Shown in pieces: positions 1-6,972 of a DNA stretch of 9,006 nt (the stretch's first letter is position 1; every line of letters begins with the position of its first letter). The position numbers and the translations under genes are program-made. Under the pieces are notes generated by a model. It was not told the origin of the DNA. It searched no databases and saw nothing but the letters and a program-made list of their open reading frames with translations. Source of the DNA: Porticoccaceae bacterium (lineage in GTDB: Bacteria; Pseudomonadota; Gammaproteobacteria; Pseudomonadales; Porticoccaceae). The DNA lies in the NCBI GenBank assembly GCA_017858295.1, contig JAFMBU010000060.1, forward strand, positions 1-9,006, in the 5' to 3' direction.

Positions 1-7
1 TTAAAAT

Positions 8-1270
8 CTAGCTCTTAAAACCTTCCTCGAGCTTCTTCTCAACCAGAATGTTTTTCAGCTTGGCATACTGAGGAACGCCATTTTTATAGGGAGGATAATC
101 CTCACCCTGAATCAGCGGTTGAAAATACTCGCGTGCTTTTGCGGTGATGCCAAAACCATCTTTGGTGATAAATGAGCGGGGCATCTTCTTCTCAATATTG
201 GCGACCTTGCTGAGGGGTGCTTCACCCAGCGACCAACTGTATTTTTTACCCGTCCCCCGCTCTATAGTCACCATGATTCCAGCTTTGCCTTCGAGGGCTT
301 TTTCGACTGCACCCACACCCACGGCATAGGCCTGATCTACATCGGTTTTTGACGCTATATGGCGCGCGGAACGCTGCAGATAGTCCGCCAGGGCATAGTG
401 GTATTTATGACCGAGACTGTTTTTAACCATGCTGGATAGAGTCTGGGCGACACCGCCGAGCTGCTGGTGTCCGAAAGCATCTTTGTGCAATGACCCGGAA
501 ATTAGCGCACCGTCGGCGTATTTGGCGCCCTCTGAGGCGACCACTACGCAGTAGCCTTTGCTTTTAACCGTGGCGTCTACTTTGGCAATAAACTCATCCC
601 GGGAAAAGGGGATTTCTGGGAAAATAATAATATGCGGTGGGTCACCAGCTTCTTCTGCGGCCAAGCCCCCTGAAGCAGCGATCCAGCCCGCGTGGCGGCC
701 CATCACTTCGAGGATAAATATCTTGGTTGAGGAGGCACACATGGAGGCTATATCGAGGCTCGCCTCTTTGGTGGAGACGGCTACATATTTAGCCACCGAA
801 CCAAACCCAGGTGAGCAGTCGGTAAAGGGCAGATCGTTATCTATGGTTTTGGGGATATGGATTGCTTGCAGTGGGTAGTTCATGCGCGCAGCGATCTGCG
901 ACACCTTGAGACAAGTATCCGCTGAGTCGCCGCCACCGTTATAAAAGAAGTAGCCAATATTGTGCGCTTTAAAGACTTCAACCAGGCGCTCGTATTCGGA
1001 GCTGTCTTCATTGTGATCGCGCATTTTGTAGCGACAGGAGCCAAAAGCGCCACCGGGGGTGTGCTTTAGAGAAGCTACGGCAGTGGGGGTTTCTTTACTG
1101 GTATCTATAAGGTTTTCGTGGAGTGCACCGAGGATGCCATTTTGACCGGCGTAGAGGGTGCCGATTTTGTCCTTGTTGGCGCGGCAGGCTTCAATAACTC
1201 CAGCGGCAGAGGCGTTAATCACGGATGTGACGCCTCCAGATTGTGCATAGAACGCATTTCTTTTGGCCAT
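8..1270 (-). CDS. pfp: Pyrophosphate-dependent 6-phosphofructokinase (PPi-PFK)
   Basis: Cytoplasmic enzyme predicted to interconvert fructose 6-phosphate and fructose 1,6-bisphosphate using PPi as phosphoryl donor, so it can serve both glycolysis and gluconeogenesis. The 420-residue length fits the roughly 400-residue PPi-PFK clade rather than the roughly 320-residue bacterial ATP enzyme. Visible motifs: N-terminal YAQSGGVTSVINA (8-20), the donor-site motif NGGGDS (111-116), catalytic PKTIDND (140-146, base D144) and MGRHAGW (190-196). Asp at 115 and Lys at 141 occupy the positions that are Gly in E. coli PfkA (G104, G124); by established family rules this pair excludes ATP and selects PPi. 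Oddly, the Asp that normally precedes (GGD) is Gly here. The ATG start has a purine-rich AGGGAAGAGAG sequence upstream. The gene lies 74 bases downstream of the S8 protease gene on the same strand, so read-through is possible, but the functions look unrelated. Family assignment is firm; PPi use is inferred from the two residues. Confidence 0.93.
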   Translation of the reverse strand: MAKRNAFYAQSGGVTSVINASAAGVIEACRANKDKIGTLYAGQNGILGALHENLIDTSKETPTAVASLKHTPGGAFGSCRYKMRDHNEDSSEYERLVEVFKAHNIGYFFYNGGGDSADTCLKVSQIAARMNYPLQAIHIPKTIDNDLPFTDCSPGFGSVAKYVAVSTKEASLDIASMCASSTKIFILEVMGRHAGWIAASGGLAAEEAGDPPHIIIFPEIPFSRDEFIAKVDATVKSKGYCVVVASEGAKYADGALISGSLHKDAFGHQQLGGVAQTLSSMVKNSLGHKYHYALADYLQRSARHIASKTDVDQAYAVGVGAVEKALEGKAGIMVTIERGTGKKYSWSLGEAPLSKVANIEKKMPRSFITKDGFGITAKAREYFQPLIQGEDYPPYKNGVPQYAKLKNILVEKKLEEGFKS

Positions 1271-1300
1271 GTAATTCTCTCTTCCCTGTAGTCCTTTGTG

Positions 1301-1332
1301 GAGGCGCTATGGTAAAGGTTTCATGCGCCCTC
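1301..1332 (-). other. Imperfect hairpin between S8 protease and pfp
   Basis: GAGGCGC at 1301-1307 faces GCGCCCTC at 1325-1332. In the minus-strand RNA this gives about 10 base pairs (GAGG, CGC, AUG) interrupted by one bulge on each side, closing a loop of about 10 bases. It starts 12 bases after the protease stop codon and lies some 30 bases before the pfp start codon. No U-run follows, so it is not a classical intrinsic terminator. It could be a processing or attenuation structure, or chance. No convincing separate pfp promoter was seen in the same 74-base gap. Confidence 0.25.
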
Positions 1333-1344
1333 AGGAAGCGGGAA

Positions 1345-3876
1345 CTAGCGGGTGAAGGCCTTAAATAGTGAAAATTCGATCACACCGTAACTGGGATTAT
1401 TAAGATTGTGCTGAGGTTGATAGGTATATTCCACTCGGGTCGCGGCGCTGAAATCGCCCAATTTAAACTGATAGAGTAGCTCGAGCTGTTGTTCACGACC
1501 CTGAGGCTGCAGGTCGAAGTCGATGGTTTCATAGGTAACTTGGCGATCAATGGTGCGGCCGGTGGCCAGTTGCAGACTGCCCTGGCCGCTCTGCACGCGA
1601 AGGGGTTGGTGCAGGCTTATGCTCAGGCGATCGTCTGTCTGCCAATCCGGCGAGCTGTTTAGACCAAGCGACCAAGAATTACTGCTGATGGATTTGTCGA
1701 CATTAAATAGGCCTCTATTTTCCACTAGACCACTTTGAGTGGCGCCCAAATAAACCGCGAATATACCCTGCCATGTGGAATTAAATTGCACATGGCCATT
1801 GAGGCCAAAAAAGTCTGTGCCGCTATCCTGCAACTTGCCAAGGTTTGTCCCTAGACTAGCGCCGAGCAAGCTTTCCTCTTCACTGATAAAACCACGTTGA
1901 AAATTGATGCTAAAAGCCGGGGACCAGAGTGCGTATTCCAGCAGGCTGCCATGGCTGTGGTTTTCGCTGGGGCCGGTTAGGAGGTCGCCAGCGCCAGAGT
2001 GCTTAAATTGAGAGCCTTCAAACATGCCTACTCGAAATTTGCCGAGGCCCAAATTCATCGCGCCGCCACTGCTCCATCCATGGCGAGCAAAATTGAGCCA
2101 GGGCGCAGCAAAGCTGCTGTCGTCACTGTTGAAGTTCGGCGTGACAAAGGCATCGGCATAGACACCAAAGAACCAGCCGGGATTGGCATTGATACCCATA
2201 AAGCGGTCTATAGTGTTTTGATCGCTGGCGTAGGCGTTTGGCTGCGAGCCAAATTGGAGAGCCAAATAATCGGACTGTAACCCTGAGCCCTGGTGATCAA
2301 TTAGGTTACTATTTTTACCCAGTTGTAAGCGCACGCCGCTGCTGAGTTGCTGCTCATGATGCTGCAAACGGCTGGCTGCTAGTGAGGGTTGAGACTGCTG
2401 TACTAACTGGCTGGCGTCGCGCAAAAAAGGGAAACCCTGTTGATCAAACAACGCCATATTGTGGCCTTGCAGGGCACTGACCAAGCTGCTGCCGAGACCC
2501 GCGCCAGCTACGCTAATAGTATTTACAGCTATATCACTGAGGCCGCTATTTAAGTTGTTGCCGCTGGCAACTCCCAGTGCGCCCACGGGTCGAGTCGCGG
2601 CATCCAGATCCAATAAACCCTGGCCGTAAATACTGCTGTCGCTATAGATACCGGTCTTATTGGCAGTGGTCAATAGACGCGCGGCCAGTTCGTGATTGCC
2701 AACAGTGGGGAACATCTGCTTTAACAGTGCCAGAGAGCCACTGACCACTGGGGCGGCAAAGGAGGTGCCAATGGCGCCACCATAATAGTGTGCGCCCACT
2801 TCGCCATCAGCCTCTGGTGGTGTTGGCCCCCAGATGCGCTCGTGGGTTTCCACATTGCCGTTGCCATTGCCATCACCACCGCCGGGTGCAACCAGGCAGT
2901 AGTCGGCTGCTACTCCACAGTGGTTGGAATAGAAGGCGATTTCACCGCTGTCGTCGACTGCGGCCACTGCCAGCATATGGTCTTTTAGTTCGGGAAATAG
3001 ATAGGGCAGTCCAGGCATAAGTTCCGGGGAAGTGGCATCCACAAGATTGTCAAACTCATCAAGATCGTTCCACGCATTGCCCGCTGAAAAAACGAAGATT
3101 GAGCGCTCACCACGAGATTTATTCTGTTGTGCCAGAGCATCAATGGTGAGGCCAAATGCCGATTCCACTTGAGTTGCAGTATAAGAAGTGATCACTCCTG
3201 AAAAGCCAAAGCTCAGATTGATGATGTCCACTTGATCGGCCATGGTGGTGAAGCGATTGGCAAAGTAGTTGTCATCGGAAAAATTGATCTGCTCGACTTC
3301 GATAGGATCGTAGGGCCCGCCGCCGGATCCCAGAGGTATTTCGTAGGCCAAGATGCTGGCGTCAAAGGCCACGCCATGCATGTTGACGCCGCTACTGACC
3401 TCGAATCCATCCTTGTTGGCGGCAACAACGCCGGCGACCAATGTGCCGTGGCCAATTGCATCGTCGCTTCTTGGATTGCCGCTGCTGTAGTCGCTGCCGG
3501 CATACTCGACTTTATCACCGCCACCTTGAGTAAATTCAATATGCTCTTCATAGACACCTGAATCGATGACGCCGACTGTGACTCCTGCACCTGAGGCCCC
3601 GCGAGCATAGGCGCTGGATGCGTTGATCATCGCTAGGGCACCCATGGCGTCATACTCGTCGGTTTCGAATTCAGCGGCGAGTTGGTTTAGATTGCTCGGG
3701 TCCTGGATCTGATCGGCGAAGCTATTCCAGGGCGGCTTGCTGTTGTCCTGATTGCTTGTTGGAGGGGGAACAGTGATCCCTGTATTCGCGGGTTTTTGCC
3801 CGCCACCTCCGCCACCGCATCCACAAAGCGTGACAACAAGTCCGAGAGCCAGGATTGCAGAAAGATTAGTCGGCAA
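1345..3876 (-). CDS. Subtilisin-like (S8) autotransporter serine protease, probable lipoprotein
   Basis: Predicted surface-exposed or secreted protease whose C-terminus inserts as an outer-membrane beta barrel (type Va secretion). From the TTG at 3876 the product is 843 residues: hydrophobic signal segment (about 5-17), lipobox LCGC with acceptor Cys20, then a run of glycines as tether. The S8 catalytic domain spans about 60-425, with Asp105 (VIDSG), His143 (GHGT), oxyanion Asn267 (SAGN) and Ser372 (GTSFAAP). A linker with FDQQGFPFLRD follows, then a beta-rich domain from about 520 to the end, finishing FSLFKAFTR with the usual terminal aromatic residue two positions early. Start choice is uncertain. 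The frame stays open up to a TTG at 4008, and all upstream candidates noted (4008, 3915, 3891) are also TTG. Only 3876 has a well-placed Shine-Dalgarno (GGAG, 7-base spacing), but 3891 would add the positive residues (SKR) expected in a signal peptide. Architecture resembles Neisseria NalP. Substrate unknown. Confidence 0.87.
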   Translation of the reverse strand: MPTNLSAILALGLVVTLCGCGGGGGGQKPANTGITVPPPTSNQDNSKPPWNSFADQIQDPSNLNQLAAEFETDEYDAMGALAMINASSAYARGASGAGVTVGVIDSGVYEEHIEFTQGGGDKVEYAGSDYSSGNPRSDDAIGHGTLVAGVVAANKDGFEVSSGVNMHGVAFDASILAYEIPLGSGGGPYDPIEVEQINFSDDNYFANRFTTMADQVDIINLSFGFSGVITSYTATQVESAFGLTIDALAQQNKSRGERSIFVFSAGNAWNDLDEFDNLVDATSPELMPGLPYLFPELKDHMLAVAAVDDSGEIAFYSNHCGVAADYCLVAPGGGDGNGNGNVETHERIWGPTPPEADGEVGAHYYGGAIGTSFAAPVVSGSLALLKQMFPTVGNHELAARLLTTANKTGIYSDSSIYGQGLLDLDAATRPVGALGVASGNNLNSGLSDIAVNTISVAGAGLGSSLVSALQGHNMALFDQQGFPFLRDASQLVQQSQPSLAASRLQHHEQQLSSGVRLQLGKNSNLIDHQGSGLQSDYLALQFGSQPNAYASDQNTIDRFMGINANPGWFFGVYADAFVTPNFNSDDSSFAAPWLNFARHGWSSGGAMNLGLGKFRVGMFEGSQFKHSGAGDLLTGPSENHSHGSLLEYALWSPAFSINFQRGFISEEESLLGASLGTNLGKLQDSGTDFFGLNGHVQFNSTWQGIFAVYLGATQSGLVENRGLFNVDKSISSNSWSLGLNSSPDWQTDDRLSISLHQPLRVQSGQGSLQLATGRTIDRQVTYETIDFDLQPQGREQQLELLYQFKLGDFSAATRVEYTYQPQHNLNNPSYGVIEFSLFKAFTR

Positions 3877-3943
3877 GCGTTTACTCCACAAATAAAGGTT
3901 ATTTTTGGTGGTCAATACGTTTATTTTTAGACTACGGCGTGTA

Positions 3944-3973
3944 ATTTTAGGAGTTTTTTTAGCCTGATGCCAT
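3944..3973 (-). promoter_or_regulatory. Candidate promoter of the S8 protease
   Basis: On the minus strand TAAAAT (3949-3944) matches five of six bases of the -10 consensus. ATGGCA (3973-3968) lies 18 bases upstream and matches four of six of the -35. The transcript would start around 3937, upstream of the TTG start candidates at 3915, 3891 and 3876 but downstream of the one at 4008, which argues against the longest reading frame. It overlaps the candidate mpl promoter on the other strand. Pattern match only. Confidence 0.35.
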
Positions 3974-3976
3974 AAT
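3968..3976 (+). promoter_or_regulatory. Candidate extended -10 promoter of mpl
   Basis: TGC followed by CATAAT (five of six to the -10 consensus) forms an extended -10 element. Only a weak -35 (TTAGGA at 3947-3952, 18-base spacing) is present, as is common when TGn is used. Transcription would begin near 3983 and give a leader of about 37 bases before the mpl ATG. No strong Shine-Dalgarno sits just before that ATG; the nearest is GAGG at 4001-4004, about 15 bases away. Confidence 0.4.
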
Positions 3977-4019
3977 CGCTCCAGTGGCAAACTATTTGGC
4001 GAGGTCAAAAAAGAAACTC

Positions 4020-5414
4020 ATGCATATCCATATTCTCGGTATCTGCGGCACCTTTATGGGCAGCTTAGCACAGCTGGCCAAGCAGCTTGGTCACCAGGTA
4101 TCCGGCAGCGACGCCAATGTTTATCCGCCCATGAGCACTCAGCTAGAGTTGGCGGGAATTGAGTTGACCGAAGGCTTTGACCCTCAGCAGCTGCAGCCGA
4201 CGCCTGATCTGATTATTGTCGGCAATGCCCTGTCCCGAGGTAATCCCTGTATTGAATATATGCTCGACAATAGCCTCGTCTACACGTCCGGCCCCCAGTG
4301 GCTGGGAGAGCATGTTCTTCGAGACCAGTATGTTATCTCGGTTTCCGGTACCCATGGCAAGACCACTACCAGCAGTATGGTTGCTGCGATTCTCGAATAT
4401 GCCGGTTTAAAACCGGGATTTTTGATCGGCGGTGTACCATTAGATTTTGGTCTCTCCGCGCGTTTAAGTGCAGGTAGCGGCGGCTACTTTGTGGTGGAAG
4501 CGGACGAGTACGACAGTGCCTTTTTCGACAAGCGTTCGAAGTTTGTCCACTATCACAGCAATACACTGGTGATGAATAACCTGGAGTTTGATCACGGCGA
4601 TATCTTTGATGATCTGGCCGCGATTCAGCGCCAGTTCCATCATCTGGTGCGCACCTTGCCGAGCACGGGCCATCTTATTTACCCCCTTGATGATGGCAAC
4701 TTGCAGCAGGTGGTTGATCAGGGTTGCTGGAGCCAGATACAGACTTTTAGTGAAGATACAGCGGCCTCTAAAAGCTGGCGCTACAAGTTATTGGCCGTCG
4801 ACGGTTCGCAGTTTGAAATTATTGATGAGAAAGATCAGTCGGCACTTATAAGCTGGCAGCACAGTGGTAGACATAATGTACTCAATGCCATTGCAGCGGT
4901 GATGGCAGCCTCCACAGTGGGCGTTGGGTTGGAGAAGGCCTGCGAGGCGCTGTGTCAGTTCGTTGGCGTTAAACGGCGTATGGAGGTGATTTACGAGGAT
5001 GATCGAGTTACGGTCTATGATGATTTCGCTCATCATCCCACTGCGATTATTAGTACCGTCCAAGGGCTGCGTGCAAAAGTGGGCACTGAGCAGGTGATTG
5101 CAATTGTTGAGCCGCGCTCGGCGACCATGAAGTTGGGTATGCATAAAGCCGCGTTGAGCGATGCTGTGGCGGCGGCGGATTGCGCTATTTGGTACAAAGG
5201 CCCGGCGATTAATTGGGATCTGCAGGCAGTGGCATCTGCCTGCACGGTGCCAGCTATGGTTTGCGATCAGATTGATCAGTTACTGACCAGTACATTAGAA
5301 CAGCTTAATCAGAGTGCCGAGAAAGCCCATGTGGTGGTGATGAGCAATGGGGGTTTTGAAGGTTTTCATCTGCGCCTTGTGGCGGCGTTAGAGGCGAATC
5401 AAAAGGCGCAGTAA
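4020..5414 (+). CDS. mpl: UDP-MurNAc:L-Ala-gamma-D-Glu-meso-DAP ligase (murein tripeptide recycling)
   Basis: Cytoplasmic ATP-dependent ligase that attaches the salvaged tripeptide L-Ala-gamma-D-Glu-meso-DAP to UDP-MurNAc, returning peptidoglycan turnover products to synthesis. The 464-residue product fits the Mpl family. Visible Mur-ligase motifs: N-terminal UDP-binding HIHILGICGTFMGSLA (2-17), P-loop GTHGKTT (110-116), EADEYDSAFFD (160-170), GRHNVLNAIAA (283-293), YDDFAHHP (333-340) and EPRSATMK (364-371). The Mpl-type GICGTFMG and the EADEYD segment distinguish it from MurC. ATG 4020 was chosen because the protein then begins MHIHILG, as Mpl proteins do. A GTG at 3984 would add 12 poorly conserved basic residues and lies at about the predicted transcription start. 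The gene is transcribed alone, divergent from the protease gene and convergent with dtd. No mutated motif seen. Confidence 0.96.
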   Translation: MHIHILGICGTFMGSLAQLAKQLGHQVSGSDANVYPPMSTQLELAGIELTEGFDPQQLQPTPDLIIVGNALSRGNPCIEYMLDNSLVYTSGPQWLGEHVLRDQYVISVSGTHGKTTTSSMVAAILEYAGLKPGFLIGGVPLDFGLSARLSAGSGGYFVVEADEYDSAFFDKRSKFVHYHSNTLVMNNLEFDHGDIFDDLAAIQRQFHHLVRTLPSTGHLIYPLDDGNLQQVVDQGCWSQIQTFSEDTAASKSWRYKLLAVDGSQFEIIDEKDQSALISWQHSGRHNVLNAIAAVMAASTVGVGLEKACEALCQFVGVKRRMEVIYEDDRVTVYDDFAHHPTAIISTVQGLRAKVGTEQVIAIVEPRSATMKLGMHKAALSDAVAAADCAIWYKGPAINWDLQAVASACTVPAMVCDQIDQLLTSTLEQLNQSAEKAHVVVMSNGGFEGFHLRLVAALEANQKAQ

Positions 5415-5444
5415 AAGCCAAATTAGTCGTACCTTGATTGCAGA

Positions 5445-5882
5445 TCAAACCTGCAGGGAAAAGGTTACTGGCCCATCGTTGCAAAGAGATACCTGCATAT
5501 CGGCGCCAAAAACACCCCATTGAGTTTTGTTATGAGCGGCTTTGGCACTAGTGGCAAAGTGGTTGTAGAGGGCCTCAGCATGAGCTGGCGCTGCCGCCGA
5601 GGTGAAACTCGGGCGCAGCCCCTTTTTAGTATTCGCCGCCAGAGTAAATTGCGAGACCACCAGCAAGCCACCCTGAATATCTCGCAACGATAGGTTCATC
5701 TTTCCGTCAGCATCTGAGAAAACCCGATAGTTAAGTACCTTCTCAAGCAGGCGTTCCACCTGTGTCTCCTGATCCTGGGGCTCTACCGCCAGCAGTAATA
5801 AAATACCTTGATCGATTTCACCGCAGACTTGGTTGTCTACCCGGACACTGGCGTGACTGACACGCTGAATTAATCCAATCAT
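5445..5882 (-). CDS. dtd: D-aminoacyl-tRNA deacylase (DTD)
   Basis: Translation quality-control enzyme that hydrolyses D-amino acids (and in this family also glycine) from mischarged tRNAs; it acts as a homodimer in the cytoplasm. The 145-residue product matches the usual length exactly and aligns along its whole length with E. coli DTD from memory. It begins MIGLIQRVSHASV, carries SQFTL (77-81), GLRPSF (88-93) and the Gly-cisPro motif NDGPVTF (135-141, G137-P138), and ends SLQV. The residue after SQFTLAA is Asn where E. coli has Asp, a minor difference. It starts 8 bases after the pip stop codon, with an AGGG Shine-Dalgarno lying partly inside the end of pip, so the two genes are almost certainly co-transcribed and probably translationally coupled. 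The 30-base gap to the convergent mpl contains no clear terminator. Confidence 0.96.
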   Translation of the reverse strand: MIGLIQRVSHASVRVDNQVCGEIDQGILLLLAVEPQDQETQVERLLEKVLNYRVFSDADGKMNLSLRDIQGGLLVVSQFTLAANTKKGLRPSFTSAAAPAHAEALYNHFATSAKAAHNKTQWGVFGADMQVSLCNDGPVTFSLQV

Positions 5883-5890
5883 GAAAAACC

Positions 5891-6850
5891 CTAGCTCTTA
5901 ACTTCGAGGTGGTAGGCGAGCCGATTGGTGGCCCGCACCAGTGCATCGGTGGTGCCGCGCTCAGAGGAAGAGTGGCCAGCGTCAGCAATAATATCCAATT
6001 TGGCGCTGGGCCAGGCTTGGCTTAGGGCAATAGCTTGATTGACCGGGCAGACCATATCGTAGCGACCGTGAATAATGGTGCCTGGAATATCTTTGAGCAG
6101 ATGGGCGTTGTTGATGATTTGATTGGGTTCGATAAAGGCTTTGTTTATAAAATAGTGCGCTTCAATACGCGCCATGGCGACTGCCATATGGGGGTTGGCA
6201 AAGCGCTCGACCAATTCATTGTTGCTGGCGAGTGTGGCGCAGCGACCCTCCCAAATGGACCAGGCTTTGGCCGCGGCCATGCGCTCAAGGTCATTGTCTC
6301 CAGTGAGGCGACGATAAAAGGCAGCAACCATATCACCGCGTTCGCTCTCTGGTATCACTTGACTGTATTGCTGCCAGTACTCGGGGAAGATCCGCCCAGC
6401 ACCATCCTGATAGAACCAATTGATATCTTCATCGCGACATAAAAAGATACCGCGCAGAATAAGTCCCAGCACCAGTTCTGGATACTGCTCGGCATAGAGC
6501 AGCCCGAGGGTGGAACCCCAGGAGCCGCCGAAGACTGCCCAGCGCTCAATATCCAGAGTTGTGCGGATGGTTTCAATATCCTCGATCAGAGCTGCAGTGT
6601 TGTTATTCTCCAACAGTGCATGGGGCGTAGAGCGGCCAGCACCCCGCTGATCAAATAAAATAATACGGAATTTTTCCGGATCAAAAAAACAGCGATCGGT
6701 CACTGTGGTGCCACCGCCTGGCCCGCCATGGATAAACAATATCGGTATACCGTCGGGGTTACCCGACTCTTCCAGATAGAGTTGATGAGGTGCTGTAACT
6801 GCTATAAATTGAGTTTTATAAGGCCGAATATCGGGAAAACGTTTGATCAT
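5891..6850 (-). CDS. pip: Proline iminopeptidase (prolyl aminopeptidase, S33 family)
   Basis: Cytoplasmic alpha/beta-hydrolase that removes N-terminal proline from peptides. The 319 residues match the family length. Visible: oxyanion loop HGGPGGG (41-47), DQRGAGRS (67-74), nucleophile motif GGSWGS with Ser110, catalytic Asp265 in GRYD and His293 in AGHSSSE. Glu201 (WEGR) and Glu230 (ARIEAHYF) correspond to the acidic residues that bind the free imino group of proline in the Serratia enzyme, which supports prolyl specificity over a generic hydrolase. There is no signal peptide. The ATG start has GAGGTGA about 10 bases upstream. It is the first gene of a two-gene unit with dtd; the same adjacency is known in Pseudomonas. 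It is divergent from tag, with a candidate promoter carrying a perfect TATAAT box. Confidence 0.95.
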   Translation of the reverse strand: MIKRFPDIRPYKTQFIAVTAPHQLYLEESGNPDGIPILFIHGGPGGGTTVTDRCFFDPEKFRIILFDQRGAGRSTPHALLENNNTAALIEDIETIRTTLDIERWAVFGGSWGSTLGLLYAEQYPELVLGLILRGIFLCRDEDINWFYQDGAGRIFPEYWQQYSQVIPESERGDMVAAFYRRLTGDNDLERMAAAKAWSIWEGRCATLASNNELVERFANPHMAVAMARIEAHYFINKAFIEPNQIINNAHLLKDIPGTIIHGRYDMVCPVNQAIALSQAWPSAKLDIIADAGHSSSERGTTDALVRATNRLAYHLEVKS

Positions 6851-6892
6851 TGAACTAGTATCACCTCGGCGGTGTTTCGTTTCATGTGATGC

Positions 6893-6921
6893 TTAGCATA
6901 GTCGATTATAGAGCGGATAAA
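6893..6921 (+). promoter_or_regulatory. Candidate tag promoter
   Basis: TTAGCA (6893-6898, four of six to the -35 consensus) and GATAAA (6916-6921, four of six to the -10) are separated by 17 bases. Transcription would begin near 6928, leaving a leader of about 45 bases. The -10 lies inside the palindrome at 6914-6927 and the whole element overlaps the opposing pip promoter. Moderate matches, so tentative. Confidence 0.35.
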
Positions 6922-6934
6922 TATCCGATTGCAG
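6905..6934 (-). promoter_or_regulatory. Candidate pip-dtd promoter
   Basis: A perfect TATAAT box reads on the minus strand at 6910-6905. A weak -35, CTGCAA (6934-6929, three of six), lies 18 bases upstream. Transcription would begin near 6898, giving a leader of about 48 bases before the pip ATG. The spacer between the two hexamers is largely occupied by a palindrome, a layout typical of a repressor or spacer-binding activator site. Confidence 0.5.
6914..6927. promoter_or_regulatory. Palindromic operator-like site between pip and tag
   Basis: Perfect inverted repeat CGGATA-AA-TATCCG: six-base arms with a two-base centre. It sits in the -35/-10 spacer of the candidate pip promoter and covers the -10 of the candidate tag promoter, so one dimeric regulator bound here could affect both genes. 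The sequence matches no operator I recognise with confidence. A short palindrome in AT-rich DNA can also arise by chance. Confidence 0.4.
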
Positions 6935-6972
6935 ATAAGCGGCCGGCGAGGCGAATGAGTTGAGGGCAAATA

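Noticed and set aside
3213..3608. Long open frames in other frames inside the S8 protease gene, on both strands (for example 3213-3608 minus, 3232-3561 plus, 2790-3020 plus)
   Set aside because: They lie wholly inside a gene with a full catalytic triad, show low-complexity translations and no recognisable family, and are expected by-products of its glycine- and alanine-rich codons.
3984..4019. Upstream GTG start for mpl adding 12 residues
   Set aside because: The extra residues do not look like Mpl, whose N-terminus is MHIHILG, and the GTG lies at about the predicted transcription start.
5434..5448. Inverted repeat TTGAT-TGCAG-ATCAA between mpl and dtd as a bidirectional terminator
   Set aside because: Only five mostly A/T pairs and no T-run on either strand; it also overlaps the dtd stop codon. 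Too weak to call.
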